DNA of 64,000 bases, taken from contig JAPLSY010000085.1 in the NCBI GenBank assembly GCA_026398415.1, positions 124,001 to 188,000 on the forward strand, read 5' to 3'. Source of the DNA: Kiritimatiellota bacterium. Lineage in GTDB: Bacteria; Verrucomicrobiota; Kiritimatiellia; JAAZAB01. The notes beneath the pieces were generated by a model. It saw only the letters and a program-made list of their open reading frames with translations. It had not been told where the DNA came from and did not search any database. The translations under genes and the position numbers were made by a program. Every line of letters starts with the position of its first letter. Within the stretch, counting starts at the first letter, position 1. Below are positions 43,244 through 52,638 of the stretch, in pieces.

Positions 43244-44185
43244 TTACCGATAGGGTTTCGTTTCTTCCCATCGCCCTAAGATTTTGGCCGTAAGATCCAC
43301 GTATTGGAACTCATACTCTACGGCGGGCTCGATATGATTGCCGTACTGCCAATCGTTCCAACCGGACACGAAAATGATGTCCGGGTTGGCCTGTTTGGCT
43401 CGCAAGAGCTGTCTCTGATAGTAGGCTCCATTCTCGCGCTCGACCCGGTACTGGGCGTTATCCTGTCGAATCTTCTCGTAGTCAGGCGAGCTTATCTTCT
43501 CCATGTATTTCGCTTGGTAAGCCATCTCCATGTAAGGGTCCATCCCGGGACAGACGGACATCCAGTCTTTGCGGAGCGTCTGGGGGTATTTCTCGATGTA
43601 ACTCCAGACATCCGTGTAGAACGGGCGTATGCGGTGCAGTTCAAAATAGGTGTTCTCGAACTCGATCACCTCGATGGCTCGATTCGCGTCAGGCAGGCCG
43701 TTGAGAAACGGTACAACCAGGGGCCGGCCCTTGTAGCGGTAGTAGTAATCCTGTTCGGCCATGTGCGTTCTGATGTAGTTCAACGCGAAACGATAGTGCT
43801 CGACCGAGGGATTATCGACATACCGTTCCAGCCACATGCACAATTTGAGCTTCCTGGACTCCCCCTGCTGATGGGCCAGTTCCTTCAGAAGTAAATGCAG
43901 TGTTGTATCCTTGGGAAGTTCGTCCAGCATGGTTTCTTTGCTGGTGGAAAAACAATCGTAGATGATCAAGTCTATGCCTGCGCGACGCATCCAGTGCAGT
44001 TGCTGATGGAGAACGGCGGGGTCCTGGCTGTCATAATACCCCGCCAGCGGATGATACTCGCCGGCGAACTCCTGGATGTTCCTCCAGTCACGGTTATGCA
44101 GGGGATAGTGCGAAGTGAACCACACGGCGACCACACCGTTATAGCGCCCTTGCGCATTCGGTTGCTGTTCATCTTTCATAGCCAT
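43244..44185 (-). CDS. GH99-like / WbsX-family carbohydrate protein
   Basis: A 313-residue protein with a TIM-barrel-like pattern. It opens with GRYNGVVAVWFTSHYP and has HHPLAGYYDSQDPAVLHQQ-like substrate strands. QLHWMRRAGIDLIIYDCFST is typical of the family, and it ends with the signature SGWNDWQYGNHIEPA. This signature occurs in glycoside hydrolase family 99-like and WbsX proteins, active on mannose-containing or surface polysaccharides. No signal peptide is visible, so it may be cytosolic. It diverges from the AraC-type regulator at 44483, which is its likely controller. Confidence 0.8.
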   Translation of the reverse strand: MAMKDEQQPNAQGRYNGVVAVWFTSHYPLHNRDWRNIQEFAGEYHPLAGYYDSQDPAVLHQQLHWMRRAGIDLIIYDCFSTSKETMLDELPKDTTLHLLLKELAHQQGESRKLKLCMWLERYVDNPSVEHYRFALNYIRTHMAEQDYYYRYKGRPLVVPFLNGLPDANRAIEVIEFENTYFELHRIRPFYTDVWSYIEKYPQTLRKDWMSVCPGMDPYMEMAYQAKYMEKISSPDYEKIRQDNAQYRVERENGAYYQRQLLRAKQANPDIIFVSGWNDWQYGNHIEPAVEYEFQYVDLTAKILGRWEETKPYR

Positions 44186-44445
44186 TTTCCTTCCCGACCG
44201 GTTTCCCGCCTGTTTTTCACGCTTCTCTTTCCATCGGGTGCCGCCTGCTGAGAGTCTGCGCTGCTTTCATCCCATACTGCAGTCCCTTGCCGTTTCGCAC
44301 ATCGCTTCAATGTTCTGTTCCTGGAGGGTGGCAAATCGATGATGCAAGTTCGCCAGGGGCCATAATGAGAACAGCTGATTTACCAGCGATTGCCTCTTGA
44401 AAGACCGGTATGCTTTCGCTATTATTTAACATAAATGACACTTTG

Positions 44446-44462
44446 CCCATTTATATAATGGG
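44446..44462. promoter_or_regulatory. Inverted repeat over a -10-like box in the GH99/AraC divergent region
   Basis: CCCATT (44446-44451) and AATGGG (44457-44462) flank five bases; TATAAT falls at 44454-44459. The site lies 21 bp before the AraC-type ORF in a 297-bp AT-rich intergenic region between divergent genes. It could be an operator and promoter element. No clear -35 box was found. Confidence 0.35.
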
Positions 44463-44482
44463 TAATTTAGCTTAATACCCGC

Positions 44483-45286
44483 GTGCAAGTAAATGCCTGC
44501 GATTGCTATTTTATATCAAATATTGCCATGCATGTTACACGCGTCCATTTACTAAGCATCGGACACCTCGCTTCGGATCCGCAATGGAAGCTGCCCTCTC
44601 ACGGCCATCCTTTTTGCGAACTCATCGTGCCGATCCGCGGACGGATGCGGGTGGAATCGCCGGGCACGAAGCTGAACGCAACGATTGGCGATGTCCTGCT
44701 TTATCCGCCGCGGGTCATACACGCCGAATGGTCTGATGCCGCAGCGCCTGTGGCGGTGTATTTTTTCAGTTTTCAGGCTGCCAGTGTACCAAAGCGGGAC
44801 CTGATCAAGACCCAGGACCATGCCGGCCGTATTTTGCACATGAGCCGCTGGTTGTACGAGGAAAGACACGCCAGTGATCCATATGTCCAGGAAGAACGCC
44901 AATTCTTATTTCAGGCCATTGTGGCCGAATATTTCCGCAACCTTAATCATCGCGAAGCCCCCATGGTCATCCAGACTCGTAAATACATTCACGACCATAT
45001 GGCCGAATCGCTGACTTTGAGCGGGCTGGCGCGCCAGGCTGGCATGAGCAAATACCATTTTCTGCGGTCCTATAACGCATTGACGGGACGGACCCCCATG
45101 GAAGATGTGCGGATAATTCGCGCGAATGCCGCCCGGGCACTGATTCTCAGCACTGCTCTGCCACTTAAGGACATTGCCCCGCAGACCGGCTTGGGGAACG
45201 AGTACGCGATGTCCCGAATATTCCGCCACTACTTCAATATGCCGCCTGGCGCGTGGCGCCGGCATTGGCATGGTTCGTGGGGCTGA
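44483..45286 (+). CDS. AraC-family transcriptional regulator
   Basis: A 267-residue regulator. The N-terminal cupin-like sensing domain has [20 protein letters not shown] and [15 protein letters not shown], the typical histidine-and-proline pattern. The C-terminal AraC/XylS domain has two helix-turn-helix units: [20 protein letters not shown] and [20 protein letters not shown], ending [16 protein letters not shown]. The start may instead be ATG 44528 ([10 protein letters not shown]). Placement opposite the GH99-like gene suggests local control of carbohydrate use, with the ligand probably a sugar. Cupin-AraC regulators next to glycosidases are common in PVC and Bacillota. Confidence 0.88.
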   Translation: MQVNACDCYFISNIAMHVTRVHLLSIGHLASDPQWKLPSHGHPFCELIVPIRGRMRVESPGTKLNATIGDVLLYPPRVIHAEWSDAAAPVAVYFFSFQAASVPKRDLIKTQDHAGRILHMSRWLYEERHASDPYVQEERQFLFQAIVAEYFRNLNHREAPMVIQTRKYIHDHMAESLTLSGLARQAGMSKYHFLRSYNALTGRTPMEDVRIIRANAARALILSTALPLKDIAPQTGLGNEYAMSRIFRHYFNMPPGAWRRHWHGSWG

Positions 45287-45329
45287 CTGCCGACTTGCAT
45301 CGGCTGGATGCACGAGGTATGCTTCATCC

Positions 45330-46346
45330 ATGACCGAACAACCGAAAACGGAGGAATTCAACAAGAAAGACCCGGCGTTGGATCTCAGCTTGCGGCCGAG
45401 CAAGTTCCGGGACTTTGTCGGGCAGGCCCGGGTCAAGGAGCGGCTGGAACTGTTCGTGGAAGCCGCTCGCGGCCGTCAGGATGTATTGGATCATGTCCTG
45501 CTCTCCGGCCCGCCGGGCCTGGGTAAAACGACGCTGGCCTATATCCTGGCCGATGCCATGGGCGTCAACCTGCGGGCAACCTCCGGGCCGGTGATCGAGA
45601 AGCCGGGCGACCTGGCGGGCTTGCTCACCAGCGCTGAGCGCGGTGACATCATTTTCATTGACGAAATTCATCGCATGCAGAAATCGGTGGAGGAATACCT
45701 CTATTCGGCCATGGAGGATTTCGTCATCGATATCATGATTGACCAGGGGCCGCAGGCGCGCTCAGTGCGGCTCAATTTACCCAAGTTCACCCTCATTGGC
45801 GCGACGACCCGGAGCGGGTTGTTGTCGGCGCCCTTGCGCACGCGCTTCGGCATGAATTGCCGTCTGGATTATTATCATGCCGACGAGTTGGCCGCCATTC
45901 TCCGGCGCTCTGCCCGCATTCTAAACGTGGATATCGACGATCCCGGCGCCCATGAAATCGCCGGGCGCGCGCGCGGCACGCCGCGGATTGCCAACAACCT
46001 CCTGCGCTGGGTGCGCGATTTTGCCCAAGTCAAGGCCAACAATAAAATCGTGCATACGATTGCCGACCAGGCCCTGACCATGCTGGACATCGATAAGCAC
46101 GGGCTCGACGAAATGGACAAGCGCTTGCTGCGGGTGATCGTCGAGAAATTCGCGGGCGGTCCGGTGGGGATCAGTTCGCTGGCCGTCTCCGTGGGGGAGG
46201 AGCCCGATACCCTGGAAGAAGTGTATGAGCCTTACCTGATCCAGGAAGGCTACCTCAAACGCACCCCGCAAGGGCGCGTGGCCACGGACCTTTGTTACCA
46301 GCGGCTGGGTCTTAAGCCAAAAAACTTGCAGGAGCGACTCCTGTAA
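45330..46346 (+). CDS. ruvB: Holliday junction branch-migration helicase RuvB
   Basis: AAA+ motor that drives branch migration with RuvA. The 338 residues show the RuvB N terminus ([20 protein letters not shown]), Walker [12 protein letters not shown], Walker [12 protein letters not shown], sensor 1 [11 protein letters not shown] with the arginine finger in LRTRFG, and [16 protein letters not shown]. The C-terminal winged helix begins near residue 270 ([16 protein letters not shown]). The ATG at 45330 opens the conserved part; the open frame upstream to 45174 is a shadow of the AraC gene. ruvA and ruvC lie separately at 18.4 kb. Confidence 0.96.
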   Translation: MTEQPKTEEFNKKDPALDLSLRPSKFRDFVGQARVKERLELFVEAARGRQDVLDHVLLSGPPGLGKTTLAYILADAMGVNLRATSGPVIEKPGDLAGLLTSAERGDIIFIDEIHRMQKSVEEYLYSAMEDFVIDIMIDQGPQARSVRLNLPKFTLIGATTRSGLLSAPLRTRFGMNCRLDYYHADELAAILRRSARILNVDIDDPGAHEIAGRARGTPRIANNLLRWVRDFAQVKANNKIVHTIADQALTMLDIDKHGLDEMDKRLLRVIVEKFAGGPVGISSLAVSVGEEPDTLEEVYEPYLIQEGYLKRTPQGRVATDLCYQRLGLKPKNLQERLL

Positions 46347-46366
46347 AAAAACAAGGGGTAAGCGCA

Positions 46367-48679
46367 ATGGAAAGGCAAACACCGAATTGCGGATGTGCGA
46401 GCGAAGCGGGCCTTAACCAAAAACGGAAAGCATTGCGCAGAATATTTACGATCTACCTGGGGGCTTTGGGCGGTCTGGCGCTGCAGGTCGGCGGATGCCA
46501 GAATCTGGGAGCTTCCGCCAAGGACAAGTCCGATGCCAAGGCGTTGGTGATCCTGCGGGCAGAGCGCCGCGAGATAGCGCAGCGGCCCCGTCGGCTGATT
46601 TTCAATAACGATGGGGACGATCATGTCCAGGCCAAGGCGCCCACGCGGGAGGCGTTTCTGGAATGGCGGACCACGCCCCTGACCAATTCCCAGGTGGACA
46701 CCATCGTTTACTGCACCTCGCGGCCCTTCGGTCAGTTCATCCACCGGTCGCAGGAAGGCGAAATCCTGACCCTGCGGGAATTCCCCGAGGGCGGCGGCAG
46801 GAACCTGGTGCCGGACTTCCTGGAGCAGGGGACCGATCCGTTGCAGGTGATGATCGAGTGGTGCCGGGGACATGGCCGGGAAATCTTCTGGACCATGCGG
46901 ATGAACGACTGTCATGACACCTCGCACCGGCCGGATAAGCCCCATTTCTTTTTCTCCAAGTTCAAACGTGAGCATCCGCAATACTTGCTGGGCACTCCTG
47001 ACCATCCTCCGTACTGTGGCAACTGGACGGCGGTGGATTACGGCGAGCCGGAAGTCCGCGACCGGCTCGTGAGCTACCTGCGTGAGGTCTGTCGGAACTA
47101 CGACGTGGATGGCATCGAGATGGATTTCTTTCGACACCTGGTATTCTTCCGTAAAGTTTCAGAGGGGGGCGAAGCTGGGGATGCCGAACGCGGCATGATG
47201 ACCGACATGGTCCGCAAGGTCCGCCGGATGACCGAGGAGGAGGGACTGCGCCGGGGCCGTCCCATCCTGGTGTCGGCCCGTACACCCGACTCGGTTGAAT
47301 TCTGCCGGGCCATCGGGCTGGATTTGGAACGCTGGATGCAGGAGGGGCTTCTGGATATCTGGGTGGCTGGCGGCGACTTTCGCCTGAACCCCTGGCCCGA
47401 AAGCGTTGCGTTGGGCCACCGGTACGGCTTGGTGGTTTGGTGCGACCTCGACCCGGTCGTCCATAGCGCCGTGGGTCGCTGGAACCGCAACGCGATCGAG
47501 AGCCTGCGGGCGCGCGCGCTGGAAGCTTGGAGTACCGGGGCCGATGGGCTGTACTTTTTCAACTTCTTCAACCCGAAGGATCCGATGTGGTGGGAATTGG
47601 GCGATCCCCGGGCCTTGGCAAAAGCCGACCAGGTGATCTTTGCCAACGTCATGGGTCGCACTGGGTTCCTGACGGCCGACGGAGCGTTGGCGGAGGGGCA
47701 TCGGTTTGAGACCGTGAGCATGGTCCATCCGAGTAACCCCATGCAACTGCGGTCGCATCAAACGCAGCGTGTCCTGGTGCCGGTGGGCGCCGATCCGCAG
47801 GCCTCCTCCAACGGGACGGCCGGTGTCGAGTCCCGTTGTCACCTGCAGATCGATGGCGTGAATGAGGCCGAAGAACTGCGCGTGAGCCTCAACGGGAAGG
47901 TTCTGGAAGGAGGCGTTCTGGCAAAGGATTGGTGGGAGGCCCCCGTGCCGCCGGGCCTGCTGAAGGTTGGCGACAATGCCTTCGACATCGTTTATACCCC
48001 GCCTTCGGATAAGGGCGTGGGCGCCGGCAAAAATACGAACGAGACTTGGAACGTGGTGTATCGCGGCGATCATGTAATGCAGTACCCGCAACAGTTGCCC
48101 TGGCGCCGTTTGACCGACTGTAAGCAGCGTGCCGAGGAGGTCCGCAGTGGGGCGCTTTATCTGGCCGACCTTACCGCGGGCGACGCGCAGATGAATAACC
48201 TGGCCTATCCCTGGATGGTCAGTCCGGGCGAATGGATCGTTGTGGAGGCGCGGGTAAAAGTTTTGGCGTCGGACGATCCCATGGCCGTTTGTCTGCGAAT
48301 GGCCGACGGTGCATCCGTGGAAGTCCTGGCGTTGGAGAAGGACGGCGTCAAGCTGCTCAACGCGGGATTGAAGCATGCCATGAATACGACGTATGCCTTT
48401 CACACGTACCGGGTCGAGATCGTTGGAAAGGACATTCGCGTATATGTGGATGGCGCCCTGGCGCTGGACGGGGCGGGGCGTTTCACGGCCCCTGCCGCGG
48501 ACAAGGGCAACGAGATACCACTGGCGTATGGATTACGGTATTGGAACCGGTGCAGTTTGCTATGGGGATCGGCCAGCGGCCCGGGCCGGGGCGAGGCGCT
48601 TTGGGAATTCGTCCGGTTCCGCCAATCGGGCGTGTTGTTGCGGGACCTAGTCTTAACCCTGCATCATCGCGGGAAGTAA
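46367..48679 (+). CDS. Glycoside hydrolase (family 10-like) lipoprotein
   Basis: A 770-residue predicted lipoprotein with a large TIM-barrel and a C-terminal beta module. A hydrophobic stretch (TIYLGALGGLALQVGGC, near residues 28-44) ends in a lipobox-like GGC. The barrel (about 75-400) carries RRLIFNNDGDDH, TIVYCTSRPFGQ, WTMRMNDCHDT, VDGIEMDFFRH (an acidic catalytic-type position), GLVVWCDLDP and ADGLYFFNFFNPK. It fits the DUF187/family-10-like glycosyl hydrolase clan. The C-terminal region resembles a laminin-G/concanavalin-like sugar-binding fold (ALYLADLTAGDAQMN; TYRVEIVGKDIRVYVDG). It follows ruvB by about 20 bp, but the relationship is probably accidental. Confidence 0.78.
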   Translation: MERQTPNCGCASEAGLNQKRKALRRIFTIYLGALGGLALQVGGCQNLGASAKDKSDAKALVILRAERREIAQRPRRLIFNNDGDDHVQAKAPTREAFLEWRTTPLTNSQVDTIVYCTSRPFGQFIHRSQEGEILTLREFPEGGGRNLVPDFLEQGTDPLQVMIEWCRGHGREIFWTMRMNDCHDTSHRPDKPHFFFSKFKREHPQYLLGTPDHPPYCGNWTAVDYGEPEVRDRLVSYLREVCRNYDVDGIEMDFFRHLVFFRKVSEGGEAGDAERGMMTDMVRKVRRMTEEEGLRRGRPILVSARTPDSVEFCRAIGLDLERWMQEGLLDIWVAGGDFRLNPWPESVALGHRYGLVVWCDLDPVVHSAVGRWNRNAIESLRARALEAWSTGADGLYFFNFFNPKDPMWWELGDPRALAKADQVIFANVMGRTGFLTADGALAEGHRFETVSMVHPSNPMQLRSHQTQRVLVPVGADPQASSNGTAGVESRCHLQIDGVNEAEELRVSLNGKVLEGGVLAKDWWEAPVPPGLLKVGDNAFDIVYTPPSDKGVGAGKNTNETWNVVYRGDHVMQYPQQLPWRRLTDCKQRAEEVRSGALYLADLTAGDAQMNNLAYPWMVSPGEWIVVEARVKVLASDDPMAVCLRMADGASVEVLALEKDGVKLLNAGLKHAMNTTYAFHTYRVEIVGKDIRVYVDGALALDGAGRFTAPAADKGNEIPLAYGLRYWNRCSLLWGSASGPGRGEALWEFVRFRQSGVLLRDLVLTLHHRGK

Positions 48680-48694
48680 TCAACACAACCGGAT

Positions 48695-48798
48695 AATGAC
48701 GGTAAATGCCGTCATTGATCCTGTAAGCAAGCACGCAGCCTTCCGGCAAAAACCATCCGCCAATTGGCGGGCTGCCAATTGGCAGCCCGCCGATTGGC
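48695..48798. terminator. Hairpin plus 40-bp near-perfect palindrome between convergent genes
   Basis: A first hairpin pairs AATGACGG (48695-48702) with CCGTCATT (48709-48716). A second structure at 48759-48798 is a 40-bp palindrome with a single mismatched pair, its inner 26 bp (48766-48791) being perfect and centred on CCAATTGG. The glycoside hydrolase gene ends at 48679 and the small basic protein gene ends at 48803, converging here. A bidirectional terminator is plausible, although no T-run follows. Confidence 0.6.
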
Positions 48799-48802
48799 AG
48801 GT

Positions 48803-49012
48803 TCAGGCTTTGGCTGGTACGGCGGTTGTTGTCGGCACGACTGGTGCGCCGACAACAGCCGGTGCGGCAGCAGGCGCAGGAGCAGATGCGGGCGCCGGAG
48901 CTGCCTTTGGCTTGGGCTTGGACTTAGCCGCCAGATGTGCGGCCTTTTTTTTGCGCTCAATCCAACGTCCCCGCCGCTGCCGTTTTACTCGAGGTCGTAA
49001 TTGTTGTCCCAT
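48803..49012 (-). CDS. Small basic protein with an Ala/Pro tail
   Basis: A 69-residue protein. The N-terminal half is strongly basic (LRPRVKRQRRGRWIERKKK), like small ribosome- or RNA-associated proteins. The second half alternates Ala and Pro with Lys (KSKPKPKAAPAPASAP and so on). Short proteins with a similar arginine-rich start are frequent in PVC genomes, but I cannot name the family. The start MGQQLRP at 49012 is preferred over 49033. The opposite strand also has an open frame of similar length, but its composition is less protein-like. It is divergent from gatC. Confidence 0.5.
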   Translation of the reverse strand: MGQQLRPRVKRQRRGRWIERKKKAAHLAAKSKPKPKAAPAPASAPAPAAAPAVVGAPVVPTTTAVPAKA

Positions 49013-49172
49013 AAGTGGCGTGCAATATGGCAAGCTTGGGCGTACGCGTCAAGTAAAATAAAAATCCAGTAAAATAAAAATCCGGTCGCATTGCGAATTG
49101 ACACCCACTGCGCATTCGGCAATAATTTAATCTAATTATACCTGATATCCGGCTCTGCAAGGAGACAAGCGC

Positions 49173-49478
49173 ATGACGAATTCAATGCCGGCGCGCAATG
49201 CTAAAAATATTGACGTTGCCTATGTCGCCAACCTGGCGCGAATTCAATTGACTGCCGCCGAACTGCAAACCTTTCAGGCGCAATTGACGCAGATCGTCGA
49301 CTACGTTAAAGACCTTGAACATGTGGATGTCTCCGCGATCGAGCCCATGGCCCATACCGCGCAGATTGTCAACGTGTTGCGCAAGGATGAGGAGCGCTGT
49401 GGCCTTGATCGCCAAGTTGTGCTGGCCAATGCCCCCGCGCACGACAACGAACAATTTCTAGTCCCGAAAATCGTCTGA
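49173..49478 (+). CDS. gatC: Aspartyl/glutamyl-tRNA amidotransferase subunit C
   Basis: Small subunit that stabilises the GatCAB amidotransferase, which converts Glu-tRNA-Gln (or Asp-tRNA-Asn) to the amide form. The 101 residues have VAYVANLARIQLTAAELQTF, QIVDYVKDLEHVDV and EPMAHT, all standard for GatC. AAGGAG lies eight bases before ATG 49173. gatA follows 15 bp later; gatB is third, separated by a repeat-filled spacer. Confidence 0.95.
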   Translation: MTNSMPARNAKNIDVAYVANLARIQLTAAELQTFQAQLTQIVDYVKDLEHVDVSAIEPMAHTAQIVNVLRKDEERCGLDRQVVLANAPAHDNEQFLVPKIV

Positions 49479-49493
49479 CGAGGAATAAACGGC

Positions 49494-50957
49494 ATGGCTG
49501 AGTGGAATGAATTAACCGTGCATGAGGCAAAAGCGCGCCTCGACCAAGGCGCGGGCACCGCCCGGGAACTGGTCGAAACGCTCCTGGGCGCGATTCGCGC
49601 GCGGGATAAGCAGGTCCAGGGTTACCTGGAGGTGGATGAAGCCGACGCGCTCCGGCAGGCCGAGGCCGCCGACGCGCTTCGGAAGAAGGGGCACAAAGGC
49701 AAGCTCCTGGGCGTGCCGATTGCGGTCAAGGACCTGCTCAATGTTCAGGGCCAATCTTGCCGGTGCGCTTCCCGCATTCTGGAGGGGTATCATTCGCCTT
49801 ATGACGCCACGGCCATTGCCCGGTTGCGCGCCGAGGGCGCCCTGTTCGTGGGCCGTGCCAACATGGACGAGTTTGCCATGGGGTCCACAACCGAGAACTC
49901 GGCTTTTAAAATAACGCACAATCCCTGGAACCTGGCGTGCGTGCCCGGCGGATCGAGCGGCGGGTCAGGGGCGGTCATTGCTGCCGACGAGGCCATAGCC
50001 GCGTTGGGCACCGATACGGGCGGTTCGGTGCGTTTGCCGGCGTCATTTTGCGGCTGTGTCGGTCTCAAGCCGACCTATGGCCGGGTCTCGCGCTACGGAC
50101 TCACGGCTTTCGCTTCATCGCTGGACCAGATCGGGCCCATGACCAAGGATATCCGTGACGCCGCCTTGTTGCTGCAGGTCATGGCTGGCCATGACGGCAT
50201 GGATTCCACGTCCATCATGGCGCCGGTGCCCGACTACGCGGCCAACCTGCGTAAGGATTTGAAGGGAATGAAGTTGGGCCTGCCCAAGGAATATTTTATT
50301 GCCGGCGTGGATCCGGAAGTGGCACATTGCATTCAACAGGCCATCCGGCACTGCGAGGGCTTGGGTGCTACTATCGTGGAGGTTGGTTTGCCGGCGACGC
50401 CCTACGCCATTGCCACCTATTATATCGTTGCCTGCGCGGAAGCCTCGGCCAACCTGGCGCGGTTCGACGGCGTGCGTTATGGGTTGCGGGTCAAAGACGC
50501 CACGGATCCATTTGACATGTACACGCGCACCCGCGCGGCCGGATTTGGGACGGAAGTCAAGCGTCGCATTATCCTGGGCACCTACGTGCTCAGTAGCGGG
50601 TATTACGATGCTTATTATGTCCGTGCCCAGAAAGTGCGCGCCCTGATCCGCGCCGATTTTGAAAAGGTGTTTCAGTCGTGCGATGCGCTGCTGACGCCGG
50701 TGGCGCCGACGGCGGCGTATCGGCTCGGCGAAAAAACCGCCGATCCGCTCCAGATGTATCTGAGCGACATTTTTACGGCATCGGTGAACCTGGCCGGAAT
50801 CTGCGCGTTATCGGTTCCCTGTGGCTTTACGAGCGCCAACCTGCCGGTGGGGCTCCAAATTGTAGGGCCGGCCTTCGGCGAGGAAACCATATTACGGGTT
50901 GGCTTCGCTTATGAACAGACCACCGATTGGCGGCTTAGAAAACCGGACGTCGGATGA
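49494..50957 (+). CDS. gatA: Aspartyl/glutamyl-tRNA amidotransferase subunit A
   Basis: Amidase subunit of GatCAB that releases ammonia from glutamine. The 487 residues carry the amidase signature with its Ser-cisSer-Lys triad: lysine in PIAVKDLLNVQG (near residue 79) and the serines in VPGGSSGGSGAVIAADE and GTDTGGSVRLPASFCG. Later GFTSANLPVGLQIVGP and the C-terminal region are normal. Together with gatC and gatB it implies that Gln-tRNA or Asn-tRNA is made indirectly in this organism. No glnS or asnS is visible in the window. Confidence 0.96.
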   Translation: MAEWNELTVHEAKARLDQGAGTARELVETLLGAIRARDKQVQGYLEVDEADALRQAEAADALRKKGHKGKLLGVPIAVKDLLNVQGQSCRCASRILEGYHSPYDATAIARLRAEGALFVGRANMDEFAMGSTTENSAFKITHNPWNLACVPGGSSGGSGAVIAADEAIAALGTDTGGSVRLPASFCGCVGLKPTYGRVSRYGLTAFASSLDQIGPMTKDIRDAALLLQVMAGHDGMDSTSIMAPVPDYAANLRKDLKGMKLGLPKEYFIAGVDPEVAHCIQQAIRHCEGLGATIVEVGLPATPYAIATYYIVACAEASANLARFDGVRYGLRVKDATDPFDMYTRTRAAGFGTEVKRRIILGTYVLSSGYYDAYYVRAQKVRALIRADFEKVFQSCDALLTPVAPTAAYRLGEKTADPLQMYLSDIFTASVNLAGICALSVPCGFTSANLPVGLQIVGPAFGEETILRVGFAYEQTTDWRLRKPDVG

Positions 50958-51080
50958 CAGCCTGAAGAGGATGCCAGACGCCGGACGCCAGACGACAGAC
51001 CGGAAAAGAGGAAAGCCGAAAGAAAAAACTCGCTAAGGTACATCTGAAAATCGGCAATCAAAAATCGAAAATCAGAAATT
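50937..51080 (+). repeat. Word-repeat stretch between gatA and gatB
   Basis: Words CCAGACGCCGGACGCCAGAC (about 50971-50990) and AAATCGGCAATCAAAAATCG (51046-51065) fill the gap and extend to the last bases of gatA and the first of gatB. The first block belongs to the GACG family and the second to the GAAATCG family. No gene lies here. Confidence 0.7.
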
Positions 51081-51087
51081 CAATTTG

Positions 51088-52512
51088 ATGAATTACTTTA
51101 CCACCATCGGCCTGGAAGTGCATGTCCAGTTGCAGACGCGGACCAAGATGTTCTGCGCCTGCCGAACCGACTTCGGTGCCGCGCCCAACACGCAGGTCTG
51201 CCCGGTATGCCTGGGATATCCCGGGGCCCTGCCGGTCATCAACCAGGAGGCCATTCGCCTGACCGTCATGACGGGGCTCATGGTAGGGTCGCGCATCAAT
51301 CCGTGGAGCAAGTTCGACCGTAAAAATTATTTTTACCCGGACATGCCTAAAAATTATCAGATTACCCAGTTCGACCAGCCCTTGTGTCTCGGCGGCGCGG
51401 TGGCGATTGACTGCCAGGGGCAATCCCGGGTGGTTCGTCTGACCCGTATTCACCTGGAGGAGGACGTTGGCAAGAGCATGCACGTCCGCGATCAGAGCCG
51501 GGTGGATTTCAACCGCGCGGGTCATCCGCTGATGGAAATTGTGACCGAGCCCGACATGCACTCGCCGGAGGAGGCCTTTGCCTTCCTGTTGGCGCTCAAG
51601 CAGATCCTGGTTTACGGTCTGATCAGCCCGTGCAACCTGGAAGAGGGCAATCTGCGCTGTGACGTCAACTGCAGTGTGCGACCGGAAGGGCAGGCTGCGC
51701 TCGGCACCAAAACCGAGATCAAGAACATGAACACCTTCAAGGGCGTGCACCAGGCCCTTACGTACGAGCTCCAGCGGCAGGTTGCCGCGCTCGCCGCCGG
51801 CGGTATGATCGTGCAGGAAACGCTTCGCTTTGACACCGACCGGGGGGTGACCGAAAGCATGCGCACCAAGGAGGATGCCCACGACTATCGCTATTTTCCC
51901 GATCCCGACCTGATGCCGGTGGCGCTTTCAGCCGAACAGATCAAGGCGTGGGAAGGCATGTTGCCGGAATTGCCCCGTCAGCGTTGTGAGCGGCTGGAGC
52001 GTGAATACGCTTTGCCGGCCTATGACGCCAAGGTGCTTGCCGCGGATAAGTACGTGGCGGATTTCTTCGAGGAAGCGGCCCGCGGCGCGGCCAATCCCAA
52101 GACCGTTTCCAACTGGATGATGACGGAAATGATGCATTTGCTGGCGGAGAAGGAGCTTGAGATTCGGCAGGTTAAGATCACACCCCAGGCACTGGCCGGC
52201 TTGATCAAACTGGTCGAGTCCCATGCGATCAATGGTGCCGCCGCCAAGACTATCTTTGCGATCCTGTTCGACAAGGGCGGCGATCCCGCCGTGCTGGTTG
52301 GCCAACTGGGCCTGGCGCAGGTGAGCGACATAGGAACGTTGGCAGCCTTGGTGCGCCAGGCCATTGACGGCAATCCAAAGTCGGTATCCGATTACAAGGC
52401 CGGCAAAGAGGCTGCGTTCAAGTTCCTGATGGGCCAGGTCATGCGTCTTAGTAAAGGCAAAGCCAATCCGCAGATTGTGCAGGACTTGCTGAAAAAACAA
52501 TTAAGTGTATAA
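51088..52512 (+). CDS. gatB: Aspartyl/glutamyl-tRNA amidotransferase subunit B
   Basis: tRNA-binding and kinase subunit of GatCAB, which activates the misacylated residue with ATP. The 474 residues show IGLEVHVQLQTRTKMFCAC at the N terminus, VCLGYPGALPVINQEA, KNYFYPDMPKNYQITQ, LEEDVGKSMH and the GatB-specific acidic loop. The C-terminal YqeY-like domain (about 330-474) ends KGKANPQIVQDLLKK. The start ATG 51088 is preferred over the TTG three bases earlier. Gene order gatC-gatA-gatB is standard. Confidence 0.96.
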   Translation: MNYFTTIGLEVHVQLQTRTKMFCACRTDFGAAPNTQVCPVCLGYPGALPVINQEAIRLTVMTGLMVGSRINPWSKFDRKNYFYPDMPKNYQITQFDQPLCLGGAVAIDCQGQSRVVRLTRIHLEEDVGKSMHVRDQSRVDFNRAGHPLMEIVTEPDMHSPEEAFAFLLALKQILVYGLISPCNLEEGNLRCDVNCSVRPEGQAALGTKTEIKNMNTFKGVHQALTYELQRQVAALAAGGMIVQETLRFDTDRGVTESMRTKEDAHDYRYFPDPDLMPVALSAEQIKAWEGMLPELPRQRCERLEREYALPAYDAKVLAADKYVADFFEEAARGAANPKTVSNWMMTEMMHLLAEKELEIRQVKITPQALAGLIKLVESHAINGAAAKTIFAILFDKGGDPAVLVGQLGLAQVSDIGTLAALVRQAIDGNPKSVSDYKAGKEAAFKFLMGQVMRLSKGKANPQIVQDLLKKQLSV

Positions 52513-52638
52513 TGCCGACGTGGTTCAAGGTTCAGCGGTTCACGGTTTGAAATTAGGGAAGAAAGGTTCTGATTCGGCGACGGTTTCCGGTTTCTGATCT
52601 CAGCGTTCCACAAACGCTTGTCGCGATGGTATATTTCC

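Noticed and set aside
45174..45329. Longer RuvB start
   Set aside because: The added residues are a frame-shifted reading of the AraC gene end; RuvB similarity starts right after 45330.
48696..49061. 121-codon plus-strand frame opposite the small basic protein
   Set aside because: It starts within the hairpin region and reads through palindromes; the minus-strand frame has a more protein-like start and composition.
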